Below, one piece after another: positions 46,674 to 56,858 of a stretch of DNA of 64,000 nt. The translations under genes and the position numbers were made by a program. The DNA is taken from contig NC_080584.1 in the NCBI RefSeq assembly GCF_029962835.1, positions 82,302,862 to 82,366,861 on the forward strand. Direction: 5' to 3'. The stretch is from Magnolia sinica. Lineage: Eukaryota > Streptophyta > Magnoliopsida > Magnoliales > Magnoliaceae. Each line of letters opens with the position of its first letter. The stretch's first letter is position 1. The notes under the pieces were generated by a model. It had not been told where the DNA came from. It saw only the letters and a list, made by a program, of their open reading frames with translations, and made no database searches.

Positions 46674-46845
46674 GTACATGGCGTTGTTTATTGTCTCACT
46701 TGTTTGTTATGTGGCAAAATTTTCCTTCTCGGGGCTGCTCTTCCACTGGTTTACTCCCTCAGGACATGATTGTGGTCTTAACACCTTTATCGTTATGACT
46801 TTGATTCTAGTTTTCATTTTTGCTATTGTGGCATTGCATCCAGCT
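46674..46845 (+). pseudogene. Exon of a SERINC (serine incorporator) family gene
   Basis: After a CTAG acceptor, the exon reads YMALFIVSLVCYVAKFSFSG, LLFHWFTPSGHDCGLNTF and MTLILVFIFAIVALHPA up to a GTAAGT donor. The FTPSGHDCGLN segment between two membrane spans is typical of the SERINC/TMS family, multi-pass membrane proteins linked to serine-derived lipids. One residue is missing in the usual NTFFIVMTL. No other SERINC exon is seen; the following plus-strand sequence is intron-like. It lies between the two DUF707 exons in the same orientation, so it is either inserted cargo or part of an exon shuffle inside element B. Confidence 0.8.
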
Positions 46846-47639
46846 GTAAGTTGTTACCTTTTGTATCTAAATCATATGGAACATTCTTTTTACCCAATTT
46901 TTTTTTATCTGCTGTACTTGGAAATTTGGGCTATTCTGATCACCCTGTCAAGCTTTTCATTGACTATTTAGTGTCGCACATATTACTTATAGTGCTTTTC
47001 GAATAATATAACTTTAATATTCTTGGCCTAATTATGGCTGTGAAGTTGATATGGGCTTGAGGATGGTTATAGATTGTTGCTTTTTTGTCTTTCTGATGAT
47101 TCTGTTACTTGAGTATTTGGTGGATTATTTGCTATCTTCTCCACTGGCCTGCTTTCTGTCTTGAAAGTTTTCGAGTAGTCCCGATTGCATGTGTAGCTAT
47201 AATAGATTCAAAGGTTGCTGTGGAAAAGTGTGCTATAAAAGAAGTGTCGTTGTTTATCAATGCTTTTTTTCTTGAATAATTTCATTTTTATTTAAATAAA
47301 TAAAAATGCTACTCATCGCTGATTCTTCACCATCCCTTGTAAATGGATACATAGTCAAATATAACACTAGAGTTATAGAGGGAGTCCAATACTCGACTAA
47401 TACCCTGCAACTACATCTGTAGCGAATGTATCTAAAATCAAATCTTGCTTACTTCCTTGTGAACAAGATGCCAGGAGATAGTCAGCCACTGAGTTAGGTC
47501 ATTCAAGACACTAATCTCCAGTCCTCAGAAGCCACAAGTCCCTATCTGATAACATTCATCAATTCCCCTTGCTGAATACGAGGACATGTGCGTACCGCAT
47601 AATTAGTAACTGGTTCTAATAGGACCTAGAACAGAACTT

Positions 47640-48290
47640 TTCATTGTCATCAACCAAAAATACAAAAATGAGGAATGTCGTTCCAGACATGCCAGAATCA
47701 TCCTTGAAGGGTCTTGCTTATTGCCAGATTATTAATTCAAGGTTCGCAGATGTGCAATGAGTATGCTCCTACGTTTTGGTGTTTATACGTGAACCCCAGA
47801 ACCAAAATTGTTACACAAATACCTAGACAAGTATCTTATTTCAACTATCACTTTCAAATGAAGCCTTGTCTCTGTAATTGTTTCTTCTGAAGTTGCAATT
47901 CTCATACTCAAGCTTGGTTTGGCTAATGTTTAAGACTCCGGTTCTAGAGCCTTCCTCTAAAACTCCAATTTAGCATTTGCCTCCTTGGTCTTGTCCACCA
48001 ACACCATGTCATCTACAAAAAACATACACGCAGGGACCCCATCTTGGAAACTAGTGGTTTATTTATCTATAACAATTGCAAAAAGGTAATGGTTTGATGC
48101 ACCCTTGATGAAGAGCCACTCCTACTAGGAACTCGTCATACTCGTGAGCATTCTCGCTCTTGTAATAGCCCTGGCCTCATATATGTCTTTAATGATGTTG
48201 ATTTATCTTCTTTGGACCCCTTTCCTCCTCATCACCTCACCACATAGCCTCCTTAGGTACTCTAGTGTTGGCAAAACAGGTTTTCATATT
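47640..48290 (-). mobile_element. LINE (non-LTR) reverse transcriptase fragment
   Basis: On the minus strand, with several stops and shifts, the DNA reads KEAMWCGEVMRRKGVQRR, INIIKDIYE (about 48160-48270), SPYLFAIVIDK-like and LVDDMVLVD-like stretches (about 48000-48100, the catalytic aspartates partly lost) and LEF-RKALEP (about 47950). This is the order of the RT domain in plant LINE ORF2 proteins. It is short, badly decayed and lies in the intron between the two DUF707 exons. Confidence 0.65.
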
Positions 48291-48316
48291 GATGTCTTCT
48301 GATATTTTTGAATCAG

Positions 48317-48400
48317 GGGAACGCGAAAGCTTCGAATAACTTACTGGCCATTGCAGTTGGAATAAAACAAAAAGAAAATGTGAACCAGATTGTTGAAAAG
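48317..48400 (+). pseudogene. Second exon of the DUF707-family gene
   Basis: Between an AATCAG acceptor and a GTATGT donor, 28 codons read GNAKASNNLLAIAVGIKQKE and NVNQIVEK. This is the conserved start of the DUF707 core (NLLAMAVGIKQK-NVDxIVxKF). Spacing and order relative to the exon at 46342-46443 are as in a normal DUF707 gene. The following exons, with the FHYDG and WWFAKRFLHPD motifs, were not found, so only two exons were captured or kept. Confidence 0.85.
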
Positions 48401-50308
48401 GTATGTAAGGCTTCAATATCTTTTCTCTAAGAGTACAAGTATATGCAAAATAACAATCCACTTAGATATGCTTGGTCCTTGAGAAACCAGATTATTTGCA
48501 ATATGGATGGAGCTTGACTGTCACAGTGAAGAGTTTGATATCTAGCTCTCTTCTTAAATGTATTTCTTTTTGTTTTCTTTTTTCCATGATTGTCCCTGGT
48601 TAGAACAAGGCCTTAACCTAGACAGTTGCAATATCTGATCTGTAATTTTTTTTTTTGGCTATGGCATTCCATGGCGGGCCCAATGGATGGCCGAAAGGGA
48701 TCTTAAAGAGGCACAAGAGTGTCTCTCTAGGAGTTCTATATATCCTGGATATTATAATCTAGAGACACAAGAACCTTCCTAGAACAAGCTATCCATACCC
48801 TTGTACTCACATCTTTGCACTCTTGAACTTGTCCTCTTGAGAATGTTTTTGTGAGGCATATGGATGTCCACACTCTGAGATTTGTTCAACACTTGGATGT
48901 GCAAATATTTTTGGTGAATTTTGGATCCATCTAAAGAAAAATAGGTCCAATCATTCTAGTTTTGGGACCTCTCTTGGATTTGTATGGTTCTAAAGAATTG
49001 CATTGTTAAGGTTATGCTCCCATTCGGTTGATTGCTCCAAAAATAGAAATTATAAGAAAAATGGTCTATAATTAGATTATCGGAATCGTCTGGTTGGTTA
49101 GGATTCTGCACTGCAGCCTGCAAAGAGTTTGATTCCTTCATTGTTCATTGTAGACCTGCAACAACTTGTTGTATATGATCTTCTTCAAACGCAAAATTCT
49201 ATTTATCTGCAAACTAACCAAGTTATCTTTAGGTTGATTTTATGGGTTTATGGGATGGGTGGATGGATGGGTTGCATTGATGAAGCCAAGACTGTGAACT
49301 TGCATGCCTGTTGCTAAATTTATTCCTTTTACTGAAAGTTTTATGTTGCTTGAAGTCCAATGTGTGATATATTCTTATTCATGACCAGGGAAGTGGATCC
49401 GTGTACCAGTGAGCGGAGGATCCTATTTCGCACCCAATATGTAAGCTATGTAACTTCCTGACTATGTTGCACTGATGATTCATTCCAGGATACACAACAC
49501 AATTCATCCCCACCACATCAGTAGTAAAAGTAGTTATTTTAGTTAGGAAATTAAGAATAAAAAATCCCTAAGAGTCATTGACACATACAATGCTTTTTGA
49601 ATTTGATGGTTGAGTTAGATGGAATTGGTATGACTCAACTTCAGTTTTCAGTTACGGGCTGGTATTTTTTACAGTCTAAACCATCACTTAGAAAGAGAAT
49701 TTCAACTAAAATGGGTTGCATGGGAAATTCACATGCAACCCAGATCACATGGGTCATGTGTCTAAGCATATAAGCCTTGCATACGATGGACTCCACCATG
49801 AGTCACCAGTCACAAAAATCAGGCCAGTCTGCTCATGAGGGCCGGTCACCTTGTACAAGAAGAATGGACAGTCTGATTCAACATACAAATGAGTGCCTAT
49901 TTGTTGAGTGGACCAGTCTGATTTTTGCATCAGGTCATCTTCATGGTGGATCCCACCATTTACAGCTAGATGTATTACACTTGACACATTGGCAAATGAG
50001 CTTTGTTGCCTCTGAAGCTCACATGCAACCAATTGTATGCAATCATACAGGTGTTGTCAACCCCAAGTTGTTTCCAGTAGTAATGAGTAAGTCGACTATA
50101 TTATCATACCAGGTGATCGTTATTGTCTGGCCCACATTCTTTCATGGATCAGATCTTCTGCACATTTGACACATTGGTGGGAAAGAAATGGTTGTAATGA
50201 AAGTACACATGGAAACATTTAAAAAAAAAAAAAATTCTGCTGTTTCCCTTTTTTGTTGATCTTTACCACTGATTAGAGGACAAGACTGCCTTTCTTATCT
50301 GCTTTTTG

Positions 50309-50352
<44 letters not shown>

Positions 50353-50370
50353 CTTATTCTTTAAGATTTG
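48401..50370. other. No gene seen; intron-like DNA with microsatellite and a possible MITE
   Basis: Open frames such as 49754-50032 (minus) and 49777-50169 (plus) overlap on opposite strands and match nothing; the stretch 49690-50050 carries ACATGCAACC near both edges and may be a MITE. An (AT)n microsatellite lies at about 50308-50350. Confidence 0.4.
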
Positions 50371-50373
50371 CAG

Positions 50374-50639
50374 CTTCGCCCCAATTTCTGTGATGCGTGG
50401 TCAAATTTAGCCAGTGCATATATGAGGAAAGGAAGACTTAATGAGGTAGCCTAGTGTTGTTGCCAGGCTCTTGCATTGAACCCTCGCTTGGTGAAATCCT
50501 TGTTTTGTTTTATCATTTAGTTTCCTTCTTTTATTGTAAATGCATTGAAATTACTATTTGCATATCTTTCCCTTATTGGCAGGTTGATGCTCATAGCAAC
50601 CTTGGGAATCTAATGAAGGCACAAGGCTTAGTACAAGAA
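50374..50639 (+). pseudogene. Two TPR exons of O-GlcNAc transferase (SECRET AGENT-like)
   Basis: Exon 50374-50490 reads LRPNFCDAWSNLASAYMRKG, RLNEVA, a TAG stop, then CCCQALALNPRL. Exon 50583-50639 reads VDAHSNLGNLMKAQGLVQE before a GTAAGT donor. Both match consecutive tetratricopeptide repeats of plant O-GlcNAc transferase SECRET AGENT (usual AAQCCRQALALNPRLVDAHSN). The junction RL/VDAHSN is in place. The TAG replaces the glutamine codon after the first repeat, so no complete protein can be made. The catalytic domain is absent. Plus-strand cargo near the right end of element B. Confidence 0.88.
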
Positions 50640-50924
50640 GTAAGTCATAGTGGATTCGATACATTATTTTCATTGGATGTTCTTTAAGACTCGAAGTAGA
50701 ATTTGAGAACCATGATCCATGACTAGCAGTTGTTCTAGTAATGGTGTGTCTTAAATTGTTCTAATAAGCTGTTTTAAAACTATTTCATGATTTCCTTTGA
50801 TTGAATGAAGGATTGTAATTGTAATTGATTCATTATTGAATGAATGAATGATGGTAATTGAAATGAATGAATGATTATGCAGGTGGTAATTGAATGAATG
50901 ATTATAATTTTTTTTTAATGTAAG

Positions 50925-51677
50925 TAATAGCTACGGATATTGACCGTAGCTGAAGGTTCATTCACGTTTTTTACCTACGAATCATTTCATAGGTAAACGT
51001 TTCGTCCACAAGTCAACGGCTTTTACCTACGTCCAATGTTGTAGGTAAAAAGTCTTGCCAGTGTCACCATATGTACCTACGAACAATTTCGTAGGTAAAA
51101 GTCTTAACACAGTTTGTACCTACCAAAAATTTCGTAGGTAAAGGTCTTAACACCATTTTTACCTACGCAAACTTTCGTAGGTATAAGTATTAACACAGTT
51201 ATTAGCTACGAAAACATTCATAAGTAAAAGAGTTAACACAGTTTGTACCTACGAAACATGTCGTAGGTAAAAGTTTTAACAAAGTTTCCAGCTACGAATA
51301 CGTTCGTAGGTAAAAGTTTTAACAAAGTTTTTAGCTACGGAAACGTTCGTAGGTAAAAGTGTTAATACAGTTTGTACCTACGAAACATGTCATTGGTAAA
51401 AGTTTTAACAAAGTTTGTAGCTACGAAAACTTTCGTAGGTAAAAGTCTTAACACCGAAAAAATTTGTAGGTAAAAGTCTTAACAAAGTTTTTAATTTTGT
51501 CAGTAAAAATCTTACCATTGCCGACGATGACATTTTTTGTCGGTAAAAGTCTTTAGCCACGGCTTTTTACCAACGAATTTACCGATGAAATTTTTCGTAG
51601 GTAAAATTCTTTGCCTACGAAATAATATCATTTACCTACGAAATTTTTCGTAGGTAAAAGTGAAATTTCTTGTAGTG
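50925..51677. repeat. Right subterminal repeats and terminus of element B
   Basis: More than 20 motifs of type TTCGTAGGTAAAAG and its reverse TTTACCTACGAAA, often as a period of about 60 bp (CTACGAAA...TCGTAGGTAAAAGTTTTAAC, 51060-51480). The inner edge has GCTACGGATATTGACCGTAGC-like palindromes similar to those at the end of element C. It ends TTTCTTGTAGTG. Confidence 0.9.
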
Positions 51678-51680
51678 TAA

Positions 51681-53206
51681 ATGTGTTTAAAGTGAATAAA
51701 CAAATTCTTCATAGTCATAACAGCGGTTCCCACCTTCCAGGGACCACCGCTCAATTAAATCCTAAATTAGTTACTCATCCAAGGTTGGATAGATTATAAT
51801 ACTTTCATATTCCCATTTAAACGTCTATACCGAAAATCCAGCAACATCTCCCCATGCCTCTTCAGATAAGTTGATCTTACGTTACATTCCAATGCCAAAT
51901 ATCTAAAGCAATGTAAAGATATTTGGCATTGGATACGGAACGGAAGAAACATATCCAGAGAGAAACGAGGAGATGGACCGCAGATCAGGCATGAACATTT
52001 AAATAGATTATATGAAAGCATACTATCCATCTAACCTTGAACTGTCCAAAATGAGACAATTCGAGCGATTTCTATGCCACCAAAAATACACCATATCTAT
52101 GTATAGCCACATAGAAGTCCTCAAACGGGTAACTAATTATCTAACTGATAAATCACAATCACAAGTCACAATTATAAACTAACAAGTGACAATAATAATT
52201 TAAGAAAAAAATTTAATATATATAAAGCATACTACCCAAATTTGTATTTTCCTATTGTCATGACCAGTAAGTCTTATCATTACTGGTCAGGAAATGGTTT
52301 TCTATGAATTTCATTATCTACCTTGTCCATTTGTAGTATGTGCAACCTGATTATCTTTATCTGTTTTTAGGACTTTGGATACCCACAAACAACGTCTACT
52401 AAGGTGTTGAAGTCTTATGTATTTAATGAGCCGATAGTGGTTGATGTTGCACGTTTGCCACCCCTTGGTCTTGTTGCCATGTTTATGGTATCTGATAATC
52501 AACCATATCCAAAGCTTGTGTTTCATTGACATCTTTGTTGATATAATTGAGAAAATAAGTGTTACGTTCAGCTTTAGTGTGAGTATTTGGGCAGGGTATT
52601 TTAATCAATATTATGAATACCTTTTACTTTAATGACATATAGTTTAGGAAGTTGAGTTTTTAAATACTGCGTTGATTGGCAAGAATGTGTTGCATATGAT
52701 TTAGATGAGGATTCTGATATTGATATTATAAATGGGATTGTCCTGGTAAAGAAACATACACATCCTTTGGGGCTTATATAGTAGAACTTGGGTTTCTATA
52801 CTCTCCTTGTAAGCAGGACTAGCTACAAGAAGGCTTTTCTAGTTTCATGGTCTGTGCAGGAAAGAAATTTAGCTTCATGCTTCACCATATAGGCTGGGTT
52901 GCAACATCACTGTCATGACCACTTGTCACCTGCTGAAGATGTTTTGTTTTCCATAGGTCTAAGGGAGCAGGCCCTGGCAGATACAGAATTATATGCTATT
53001 GTTATGAATTCTGCACTTCTCTGGAAACTGCACGTACTTTTGCTTCCCACGATACAAGTATTTATCTTATTTAATTTCCTCCGTGTGTTTTTCTGTCTGT
53101 CTTTCTTATGTACCAGTTGATAAGTCAGGAGTAAGCTAAGTATCTAAGCATATCCATGACAATAGCAAACAATAAAAGATTGCATATTGATTAGAAATTA
53201 AAAATT

Positions 53207-53256
<50 letters not shown>

Positions 53257-54170
53257 TGCAGCTAATCAATGAAAAAATAAACATAAAAATTTTCAGCTAT
53301 AGCAAAGAGAACAATGTGAATAGGAAGTTACAATTTGTTACATGTGTTGCGGTTTACCTTTTGCTGGGTGAAACTGTAGGCACTACCTTTCCGAAAACTA
53401 ACAAGGAATATCATATATTAATGGAAAGCCACCTAACCTTATCTGTTTTGGACTTAGATGACTTGCACACCAAAATGAGGTTGTTCAAATGTACTCGTAA
53501 ATAGAGCTGCAAATATCAGAAGACAAAACATCAAGTTTTTATCCGACACAATTCATTCTGAGACAAAATATCAGAAGACAAAAATAGTAAGACAAGACAG
53601 GCCCTTCTTGTTCCATTTCTAAAATAACACTACATAGAAAATGCATTTCAAGAACTTTAACAATGAATAGCAGGTCAGACTATAGTTGAAATTCTTCTCT
53701 ACATTTAGAATATCTGGACTGAAGATGATATAAAAGTGATATGTTCAAGCTAGGCAATTCTCAACTCTAAGCAGTTAAACCTATAAGAACAAGAATATTT
53801 TATGTAACTGGTCTGATCAATGGAATTTGTCTTTCAAACTTCAAGCACAAAACTTTTCTTCATGAAAATAACAGATTATAAAATTTGTTTACCACATTAA
53901 ATTGTACAAAAGCCGCCAACAAGAAATAGAGCCAAACAGTTTCCGGTGATTAAATAAAAAATGAAAAAGAACCTGAAATGCCTAAAATAGATCTCCTTCG
54001 GCAAATCTCAAGCTGTCGACTGCCCCTTGTCTTGTTAGCTCCATAGCATGTGCAAGGGAAACATAAACTCAGCATGGGGTCTCGCTACTCAAGAAGCAAC
54101 CTTTCAGTGAGATCTAAAATTGGATAGATGGGAAACATAAACTCAGAAAATGACAATAATACAGCCCTTA
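51681..54170. other. Right inner part of element A: no gene seen; one perfect hairpin
   Basis: AT-rich DNA with short open frames without family resemblance (for example 52899-53120 and 53256-53504). A perfect 17-bp inverted repeat with 12-bp loop lies at 51888-51933. An (AT)n microsatellite is at about 53218-53250. This is upstream of A's transposase gene on its strand. Confidence 0.45.
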
Positions 54171-54223
54171 GTCAGTACAATACCCTACTGACTAAATGTG
54201 TTTAAAGTGAATAAACAAATTCT
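54168..54223. repeat. Copy of element B's insertion site without B, beside an inverted repeat
   Basis: 54182-54223 equals the 14 bp left of B (38501-38514) joined to the 31 bp starting with the right-hand TAA (51678-51708), sharing the single TAA. Its left part also forms a 10-bp inverted repeat, TTAGTCAGTA (54168-54177) with TACTGACTAA (54186-54195). Confidence 0.9.
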
Positions 54224-56150
54224 GATGCATGCTTTAGTGAAATAAAACAAGCTTTTTATTTTCATTTTCAATCGCAAGTATGATAACAAACTAAAATAAA
54301 GTGTTTTAGATTTTCCTGAAACTTTGTTTTAAACGCAAACGTTAGATGAGCTACCATCAAAGACCTTTTGCATGACAGCCAATATCTTTTTGAACATGGT
54401 TTCATGCCATTAGGTCCTAAGGGCCTGACTGGGAACAACAAAATCTTTGGAAAAGAAAAGTGCTGATTTCTAAGATTAGGGCTATTGACCGCTTAAAATT
54501 TCCATGGAAAACAGCCATTCAAACCAAACAAGGAATTTTCTATTGGATTCTGCATTTCTCTATTAACAAAGGAATCCACATGGGTTCTCCATGTCCATGT
54601 AATAATAAAGAACGTGCCATTGTAAATACCATGAAAATGTTTGCTTTATCGCCACTAGAAAAGACGAGGGGAAAAAAATAATAATAAAGAACAGGCAATT
54701 GTAAATAATCAAAATACCATGAAAATAAACCCAAGTATACAGATGCCTAACAAGGTAGAGAGAATTGAACCTAGACTACCATGGGTCAATGCTGAATTTG
54801 TCCTATATTCTCTACTGTTGATTTCTCTGAAAAATAAAAATTTAGAGTCAAAATCTATCAAACAACAACAGGATACAATCTCAGTGAGGTCGAGTCACGG
54901 CCACAACCAAGTTTCCCAGTGATGCAGCTAAAAATCTCAGCAAGTCAGAGTTTACTCCCTCGAGTTTCGAGTCGAGTCACTGAGTTTTTGAACTGTGCAA
55001 TAAAAAAATGCCAGGAATTGATATATCCAAAGGCCTTTGTAGAAAAATTCTAAGAGAACAGTGAGGTCTCTACTTTTTTATCTAAAGGATATTTAGACCT
55101 ACTTATCCAACCAGAATGGTGGTATGAGCTTTATATCCTGTTTTTAATTAAAAAGGGACCAAGTGAAGTGAATAATGAAATCAAACTCCTAATTACAAGA
55201 AATATCAGCCCCATGCACTTAAAGGTTGCATTTCCATGTCCTGATTTTTCTGCCCAGGCAGGATGCTTTTCTCAAATCAACATCCCCAGTGTTTCATGTC
55301 CAACCTGAATCTGGATACTAATTTGGTGCACACAAGGCTGAAAAATGGGATCTTCGATAATGCAGTTTCAAAAAACTTGCACCACTCCAAGTGTCAGATG
55401 GAACAAATAGCCATCTTTTAAGCCAAAAATTCCCATCGATTTGCAATTTAGATGACAACCAAATGCATCATGATTGTCTAAGAGGACGACAACTAAATTT
55501 CCTACCTCTCCCTAGACATGATTGAAGAAAAGTATAGTGCCTGCCTCATCAGTTAGTCACAACAGCCAGCAGGGTAACAGTTTAAATTAACATGCTCGAG
55601 GTCTAAACTATCATCCCAATCTACCACTTCATTTTTCTTTTACCAATTCCAAGTCCACATTCTCCTTGTTGTGGCAGATTAACTACTACAGTCTACAGTA
55701 TGTATTAGTAATGGAATTTTAAAAAAAAACCAGTTTAATTAATGCAGTGTTTGAAACCCAAACTGGACCAAAGAGTCCCAGTCGAGACCAGTTGGGAAAT
55801 CCCGGTCAACTAAGGTGTTCATTTGCTTTCTTTTAAAAAGAAAAACAACTCTATCAGGTAGAGTTCAATCCAACAACCTCTAATTCAAAAATAATTGCCA
55901 AGCCAATGGCAGATATGTATTATTCGTTATCCTTTTAGTTACTTTCTTCTAACTCGAGTAGATTTCTAGATTGGATTAAAACAGTCTGAAAACCCCACAA
56001 AATGCAAAACTACATGTTCATAAACATTTATAAATACACCAAAACAAATATCTATTGGAAGATTATAACATGCACATTTCAATTTCATGGAGTAAGCAGA
56101 CGTCACATTACCTTCTTCCACAAATTCAAATGCACGACTGCACCTTTCAT
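54224..56150. other. No gene seen; AT-rich DNA of element A
   Basis: No conserved protein. Short open frames only (54460-54681, 54719-54922). Likely the 5' region upstream of the transposase on the minus strand. Confidence 0.4.
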
Positions 56151-56154
56151 ATGA

Positions 56155-56530
56155 GAGGAAATGCAGGGAGAGGGAGATTGGGAGAGGGAGATCGAGAGAG
56201 GGAGGGAGAGTGAGAGGGAGATCGAGAGAGAGAGGGTCGAGATCGGAAGAGGAAGAGGGAGATCGAGGGAGATCGGGAGATTGAGGGAGAGGGAGCGAGA
56301 GTGAGGGGGAGATCAAGAGAGAGAGGCTTGAGATCGGGAGAGGGAGATCGAGAGAGAGAGGCTTGAGATCGGGAGAGGGAGATCGAGAGAGAGGGTTGAG
56401 ATCAGGAGAGGGAGATCGAGGGAGATTAGGAGAGGGAGATCGAGGGAGAACGAGGGAGATTGGGAGAGGGAGATCGAGAGGGAGAGGGAGACGCAGATGG
56501 CGATGGCGTAAGGAAATGAGGGATTTAGGG
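56155..56530 (-). promoter_or_regulatory. GA-repeat tract (CT-rich leader on the minus strand) near the 5' end of element A
   Basis: About fifteen units of GGGAGATCGAGAGAGAG-like sequence on the plus strand. On the minus strand, the coding strand of A's transposase and cargo, this is a CT-rich leader, followed outward by GGATTTAGGGTG. The 212- and 100-codon frames reading LPLPISL/SPSPDL are translations of the repeat. The same unit occurs before the DUF1685 exon in element C (6470-6590). Confidence 0.6.
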
Positions 56531-56767
56531 TGTTTTGGCATAAGGAAATGAAGAAAAATATTCGGTAGTCTATAGTATATACAGTAACGTGGCTCTCGGG
56601 CCATGTGGGGTCCACTCAGAGGTTACTAATAGAATCCATTTCATTCATCTGTTTCAAAATAAAACAATAAAGCATAACAATAATAAATAAGAACATCAAA
56701 CACTCAATTAGGACACACCAACAAAAAAATGAAAACAACAGAGCATAACAGCAACTAGCTAAGTACG

Positions 56768-56855
56768 GTTGATTACCGTTTCAGATCAGAAACGGCTCTA
56801 AGCCGTTTCTGAACCAAACATCCAGCCGTACTAGATACACGATTTTGGTGTAGTG
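56768..56855. repeat. Right (5') terminus and subterminal repeats of element A
   Basis: Ends ACGATTTTGGTGTAGTG, the reverse of the left end. Palindromic AGAAACGGCTCTAAGCCGTTTC lies 35-60 bp inside, the same theme as the GGAACGG/CCGTT units on the left. The flanking TGT duplication is 56856-56858. Confidence 0.85.
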
Positions 56856-56858
56856 TGT

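Larger units (their letters stand above)
38515..51677 (+). mobile_element. CACTA element B, 13.2 kb, without transposase, carrying host exons (nested in A)
   Basis: Left end CACTACAAGAAATAGG (38515-38530); right end in reverse CACTACAAGAAATTTC (51662-51677); both continue into TTTTTACC-type sequence. Target duplication TAA at 38512-38514 and 51678-51680. A 42-bp copy of the joined flanks without the element stands at 54182-54223 and confirms both boundaries. Subterminal regions of about 700 bp with ACCGACGAAA / TTCGTAGGTAAAAG motifs lie at both ends. The interior carries exon pieces of XRN, a DUF707 gene, a SERINC gene and SECRET AGENT, all on the plus strand, but no TNP2 or TNPA sequence. 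It is therefore a non-autonomous gene-carrying (Pack-type) CACTA that must have used transposase from elsewhere. Confidence 0.85.
16539..56855 (-). mobile_element. Compound CACTA (En/Spm) DNA transposon A, 40.3 kb with nested insertions
   Basis: Left end CACTACACCAAAATCGT (16539-16555); right end, read in reverse, carries the same 17 bp (56839-56855). The flanking trinucleotide TGT occurs at 16536-16538 and 56856-56858, a 3-bp duplication as CACTA elements make. TNP2-like and TNPA-like genes lie inside on the minus strand (32922-38448), so the right end is the 5' end. AACGG/CCGTT subterminal motifs are present at both ends. Removing the nested gypsy element (12.7 kb) and CACTA element B (13.2 kb) leaves about 14.5 kb, a normal size for a CACTA. 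It carries fragments of an alkenal reductase and of sulfite reductase. The ends could in principle belong to two related elements, but the matching duplication argues for one. Confidence 0.75.

Noticed and set aside
49690-50050. Possible MITE with ACATGCAACC at both edges
   Set aside because: The shared word is in direct, not inverted, orientation and no terminal structure could be defined.
55966-56604. 212-codon minus-strand frame rich in LPLPISLPRSPSPDL and its plus-strand partner
   Set aside because: It is a translation of the GGGAGATCGAGAGAGAG repeat; open frames occur in several phases on both strands and no domain is present.
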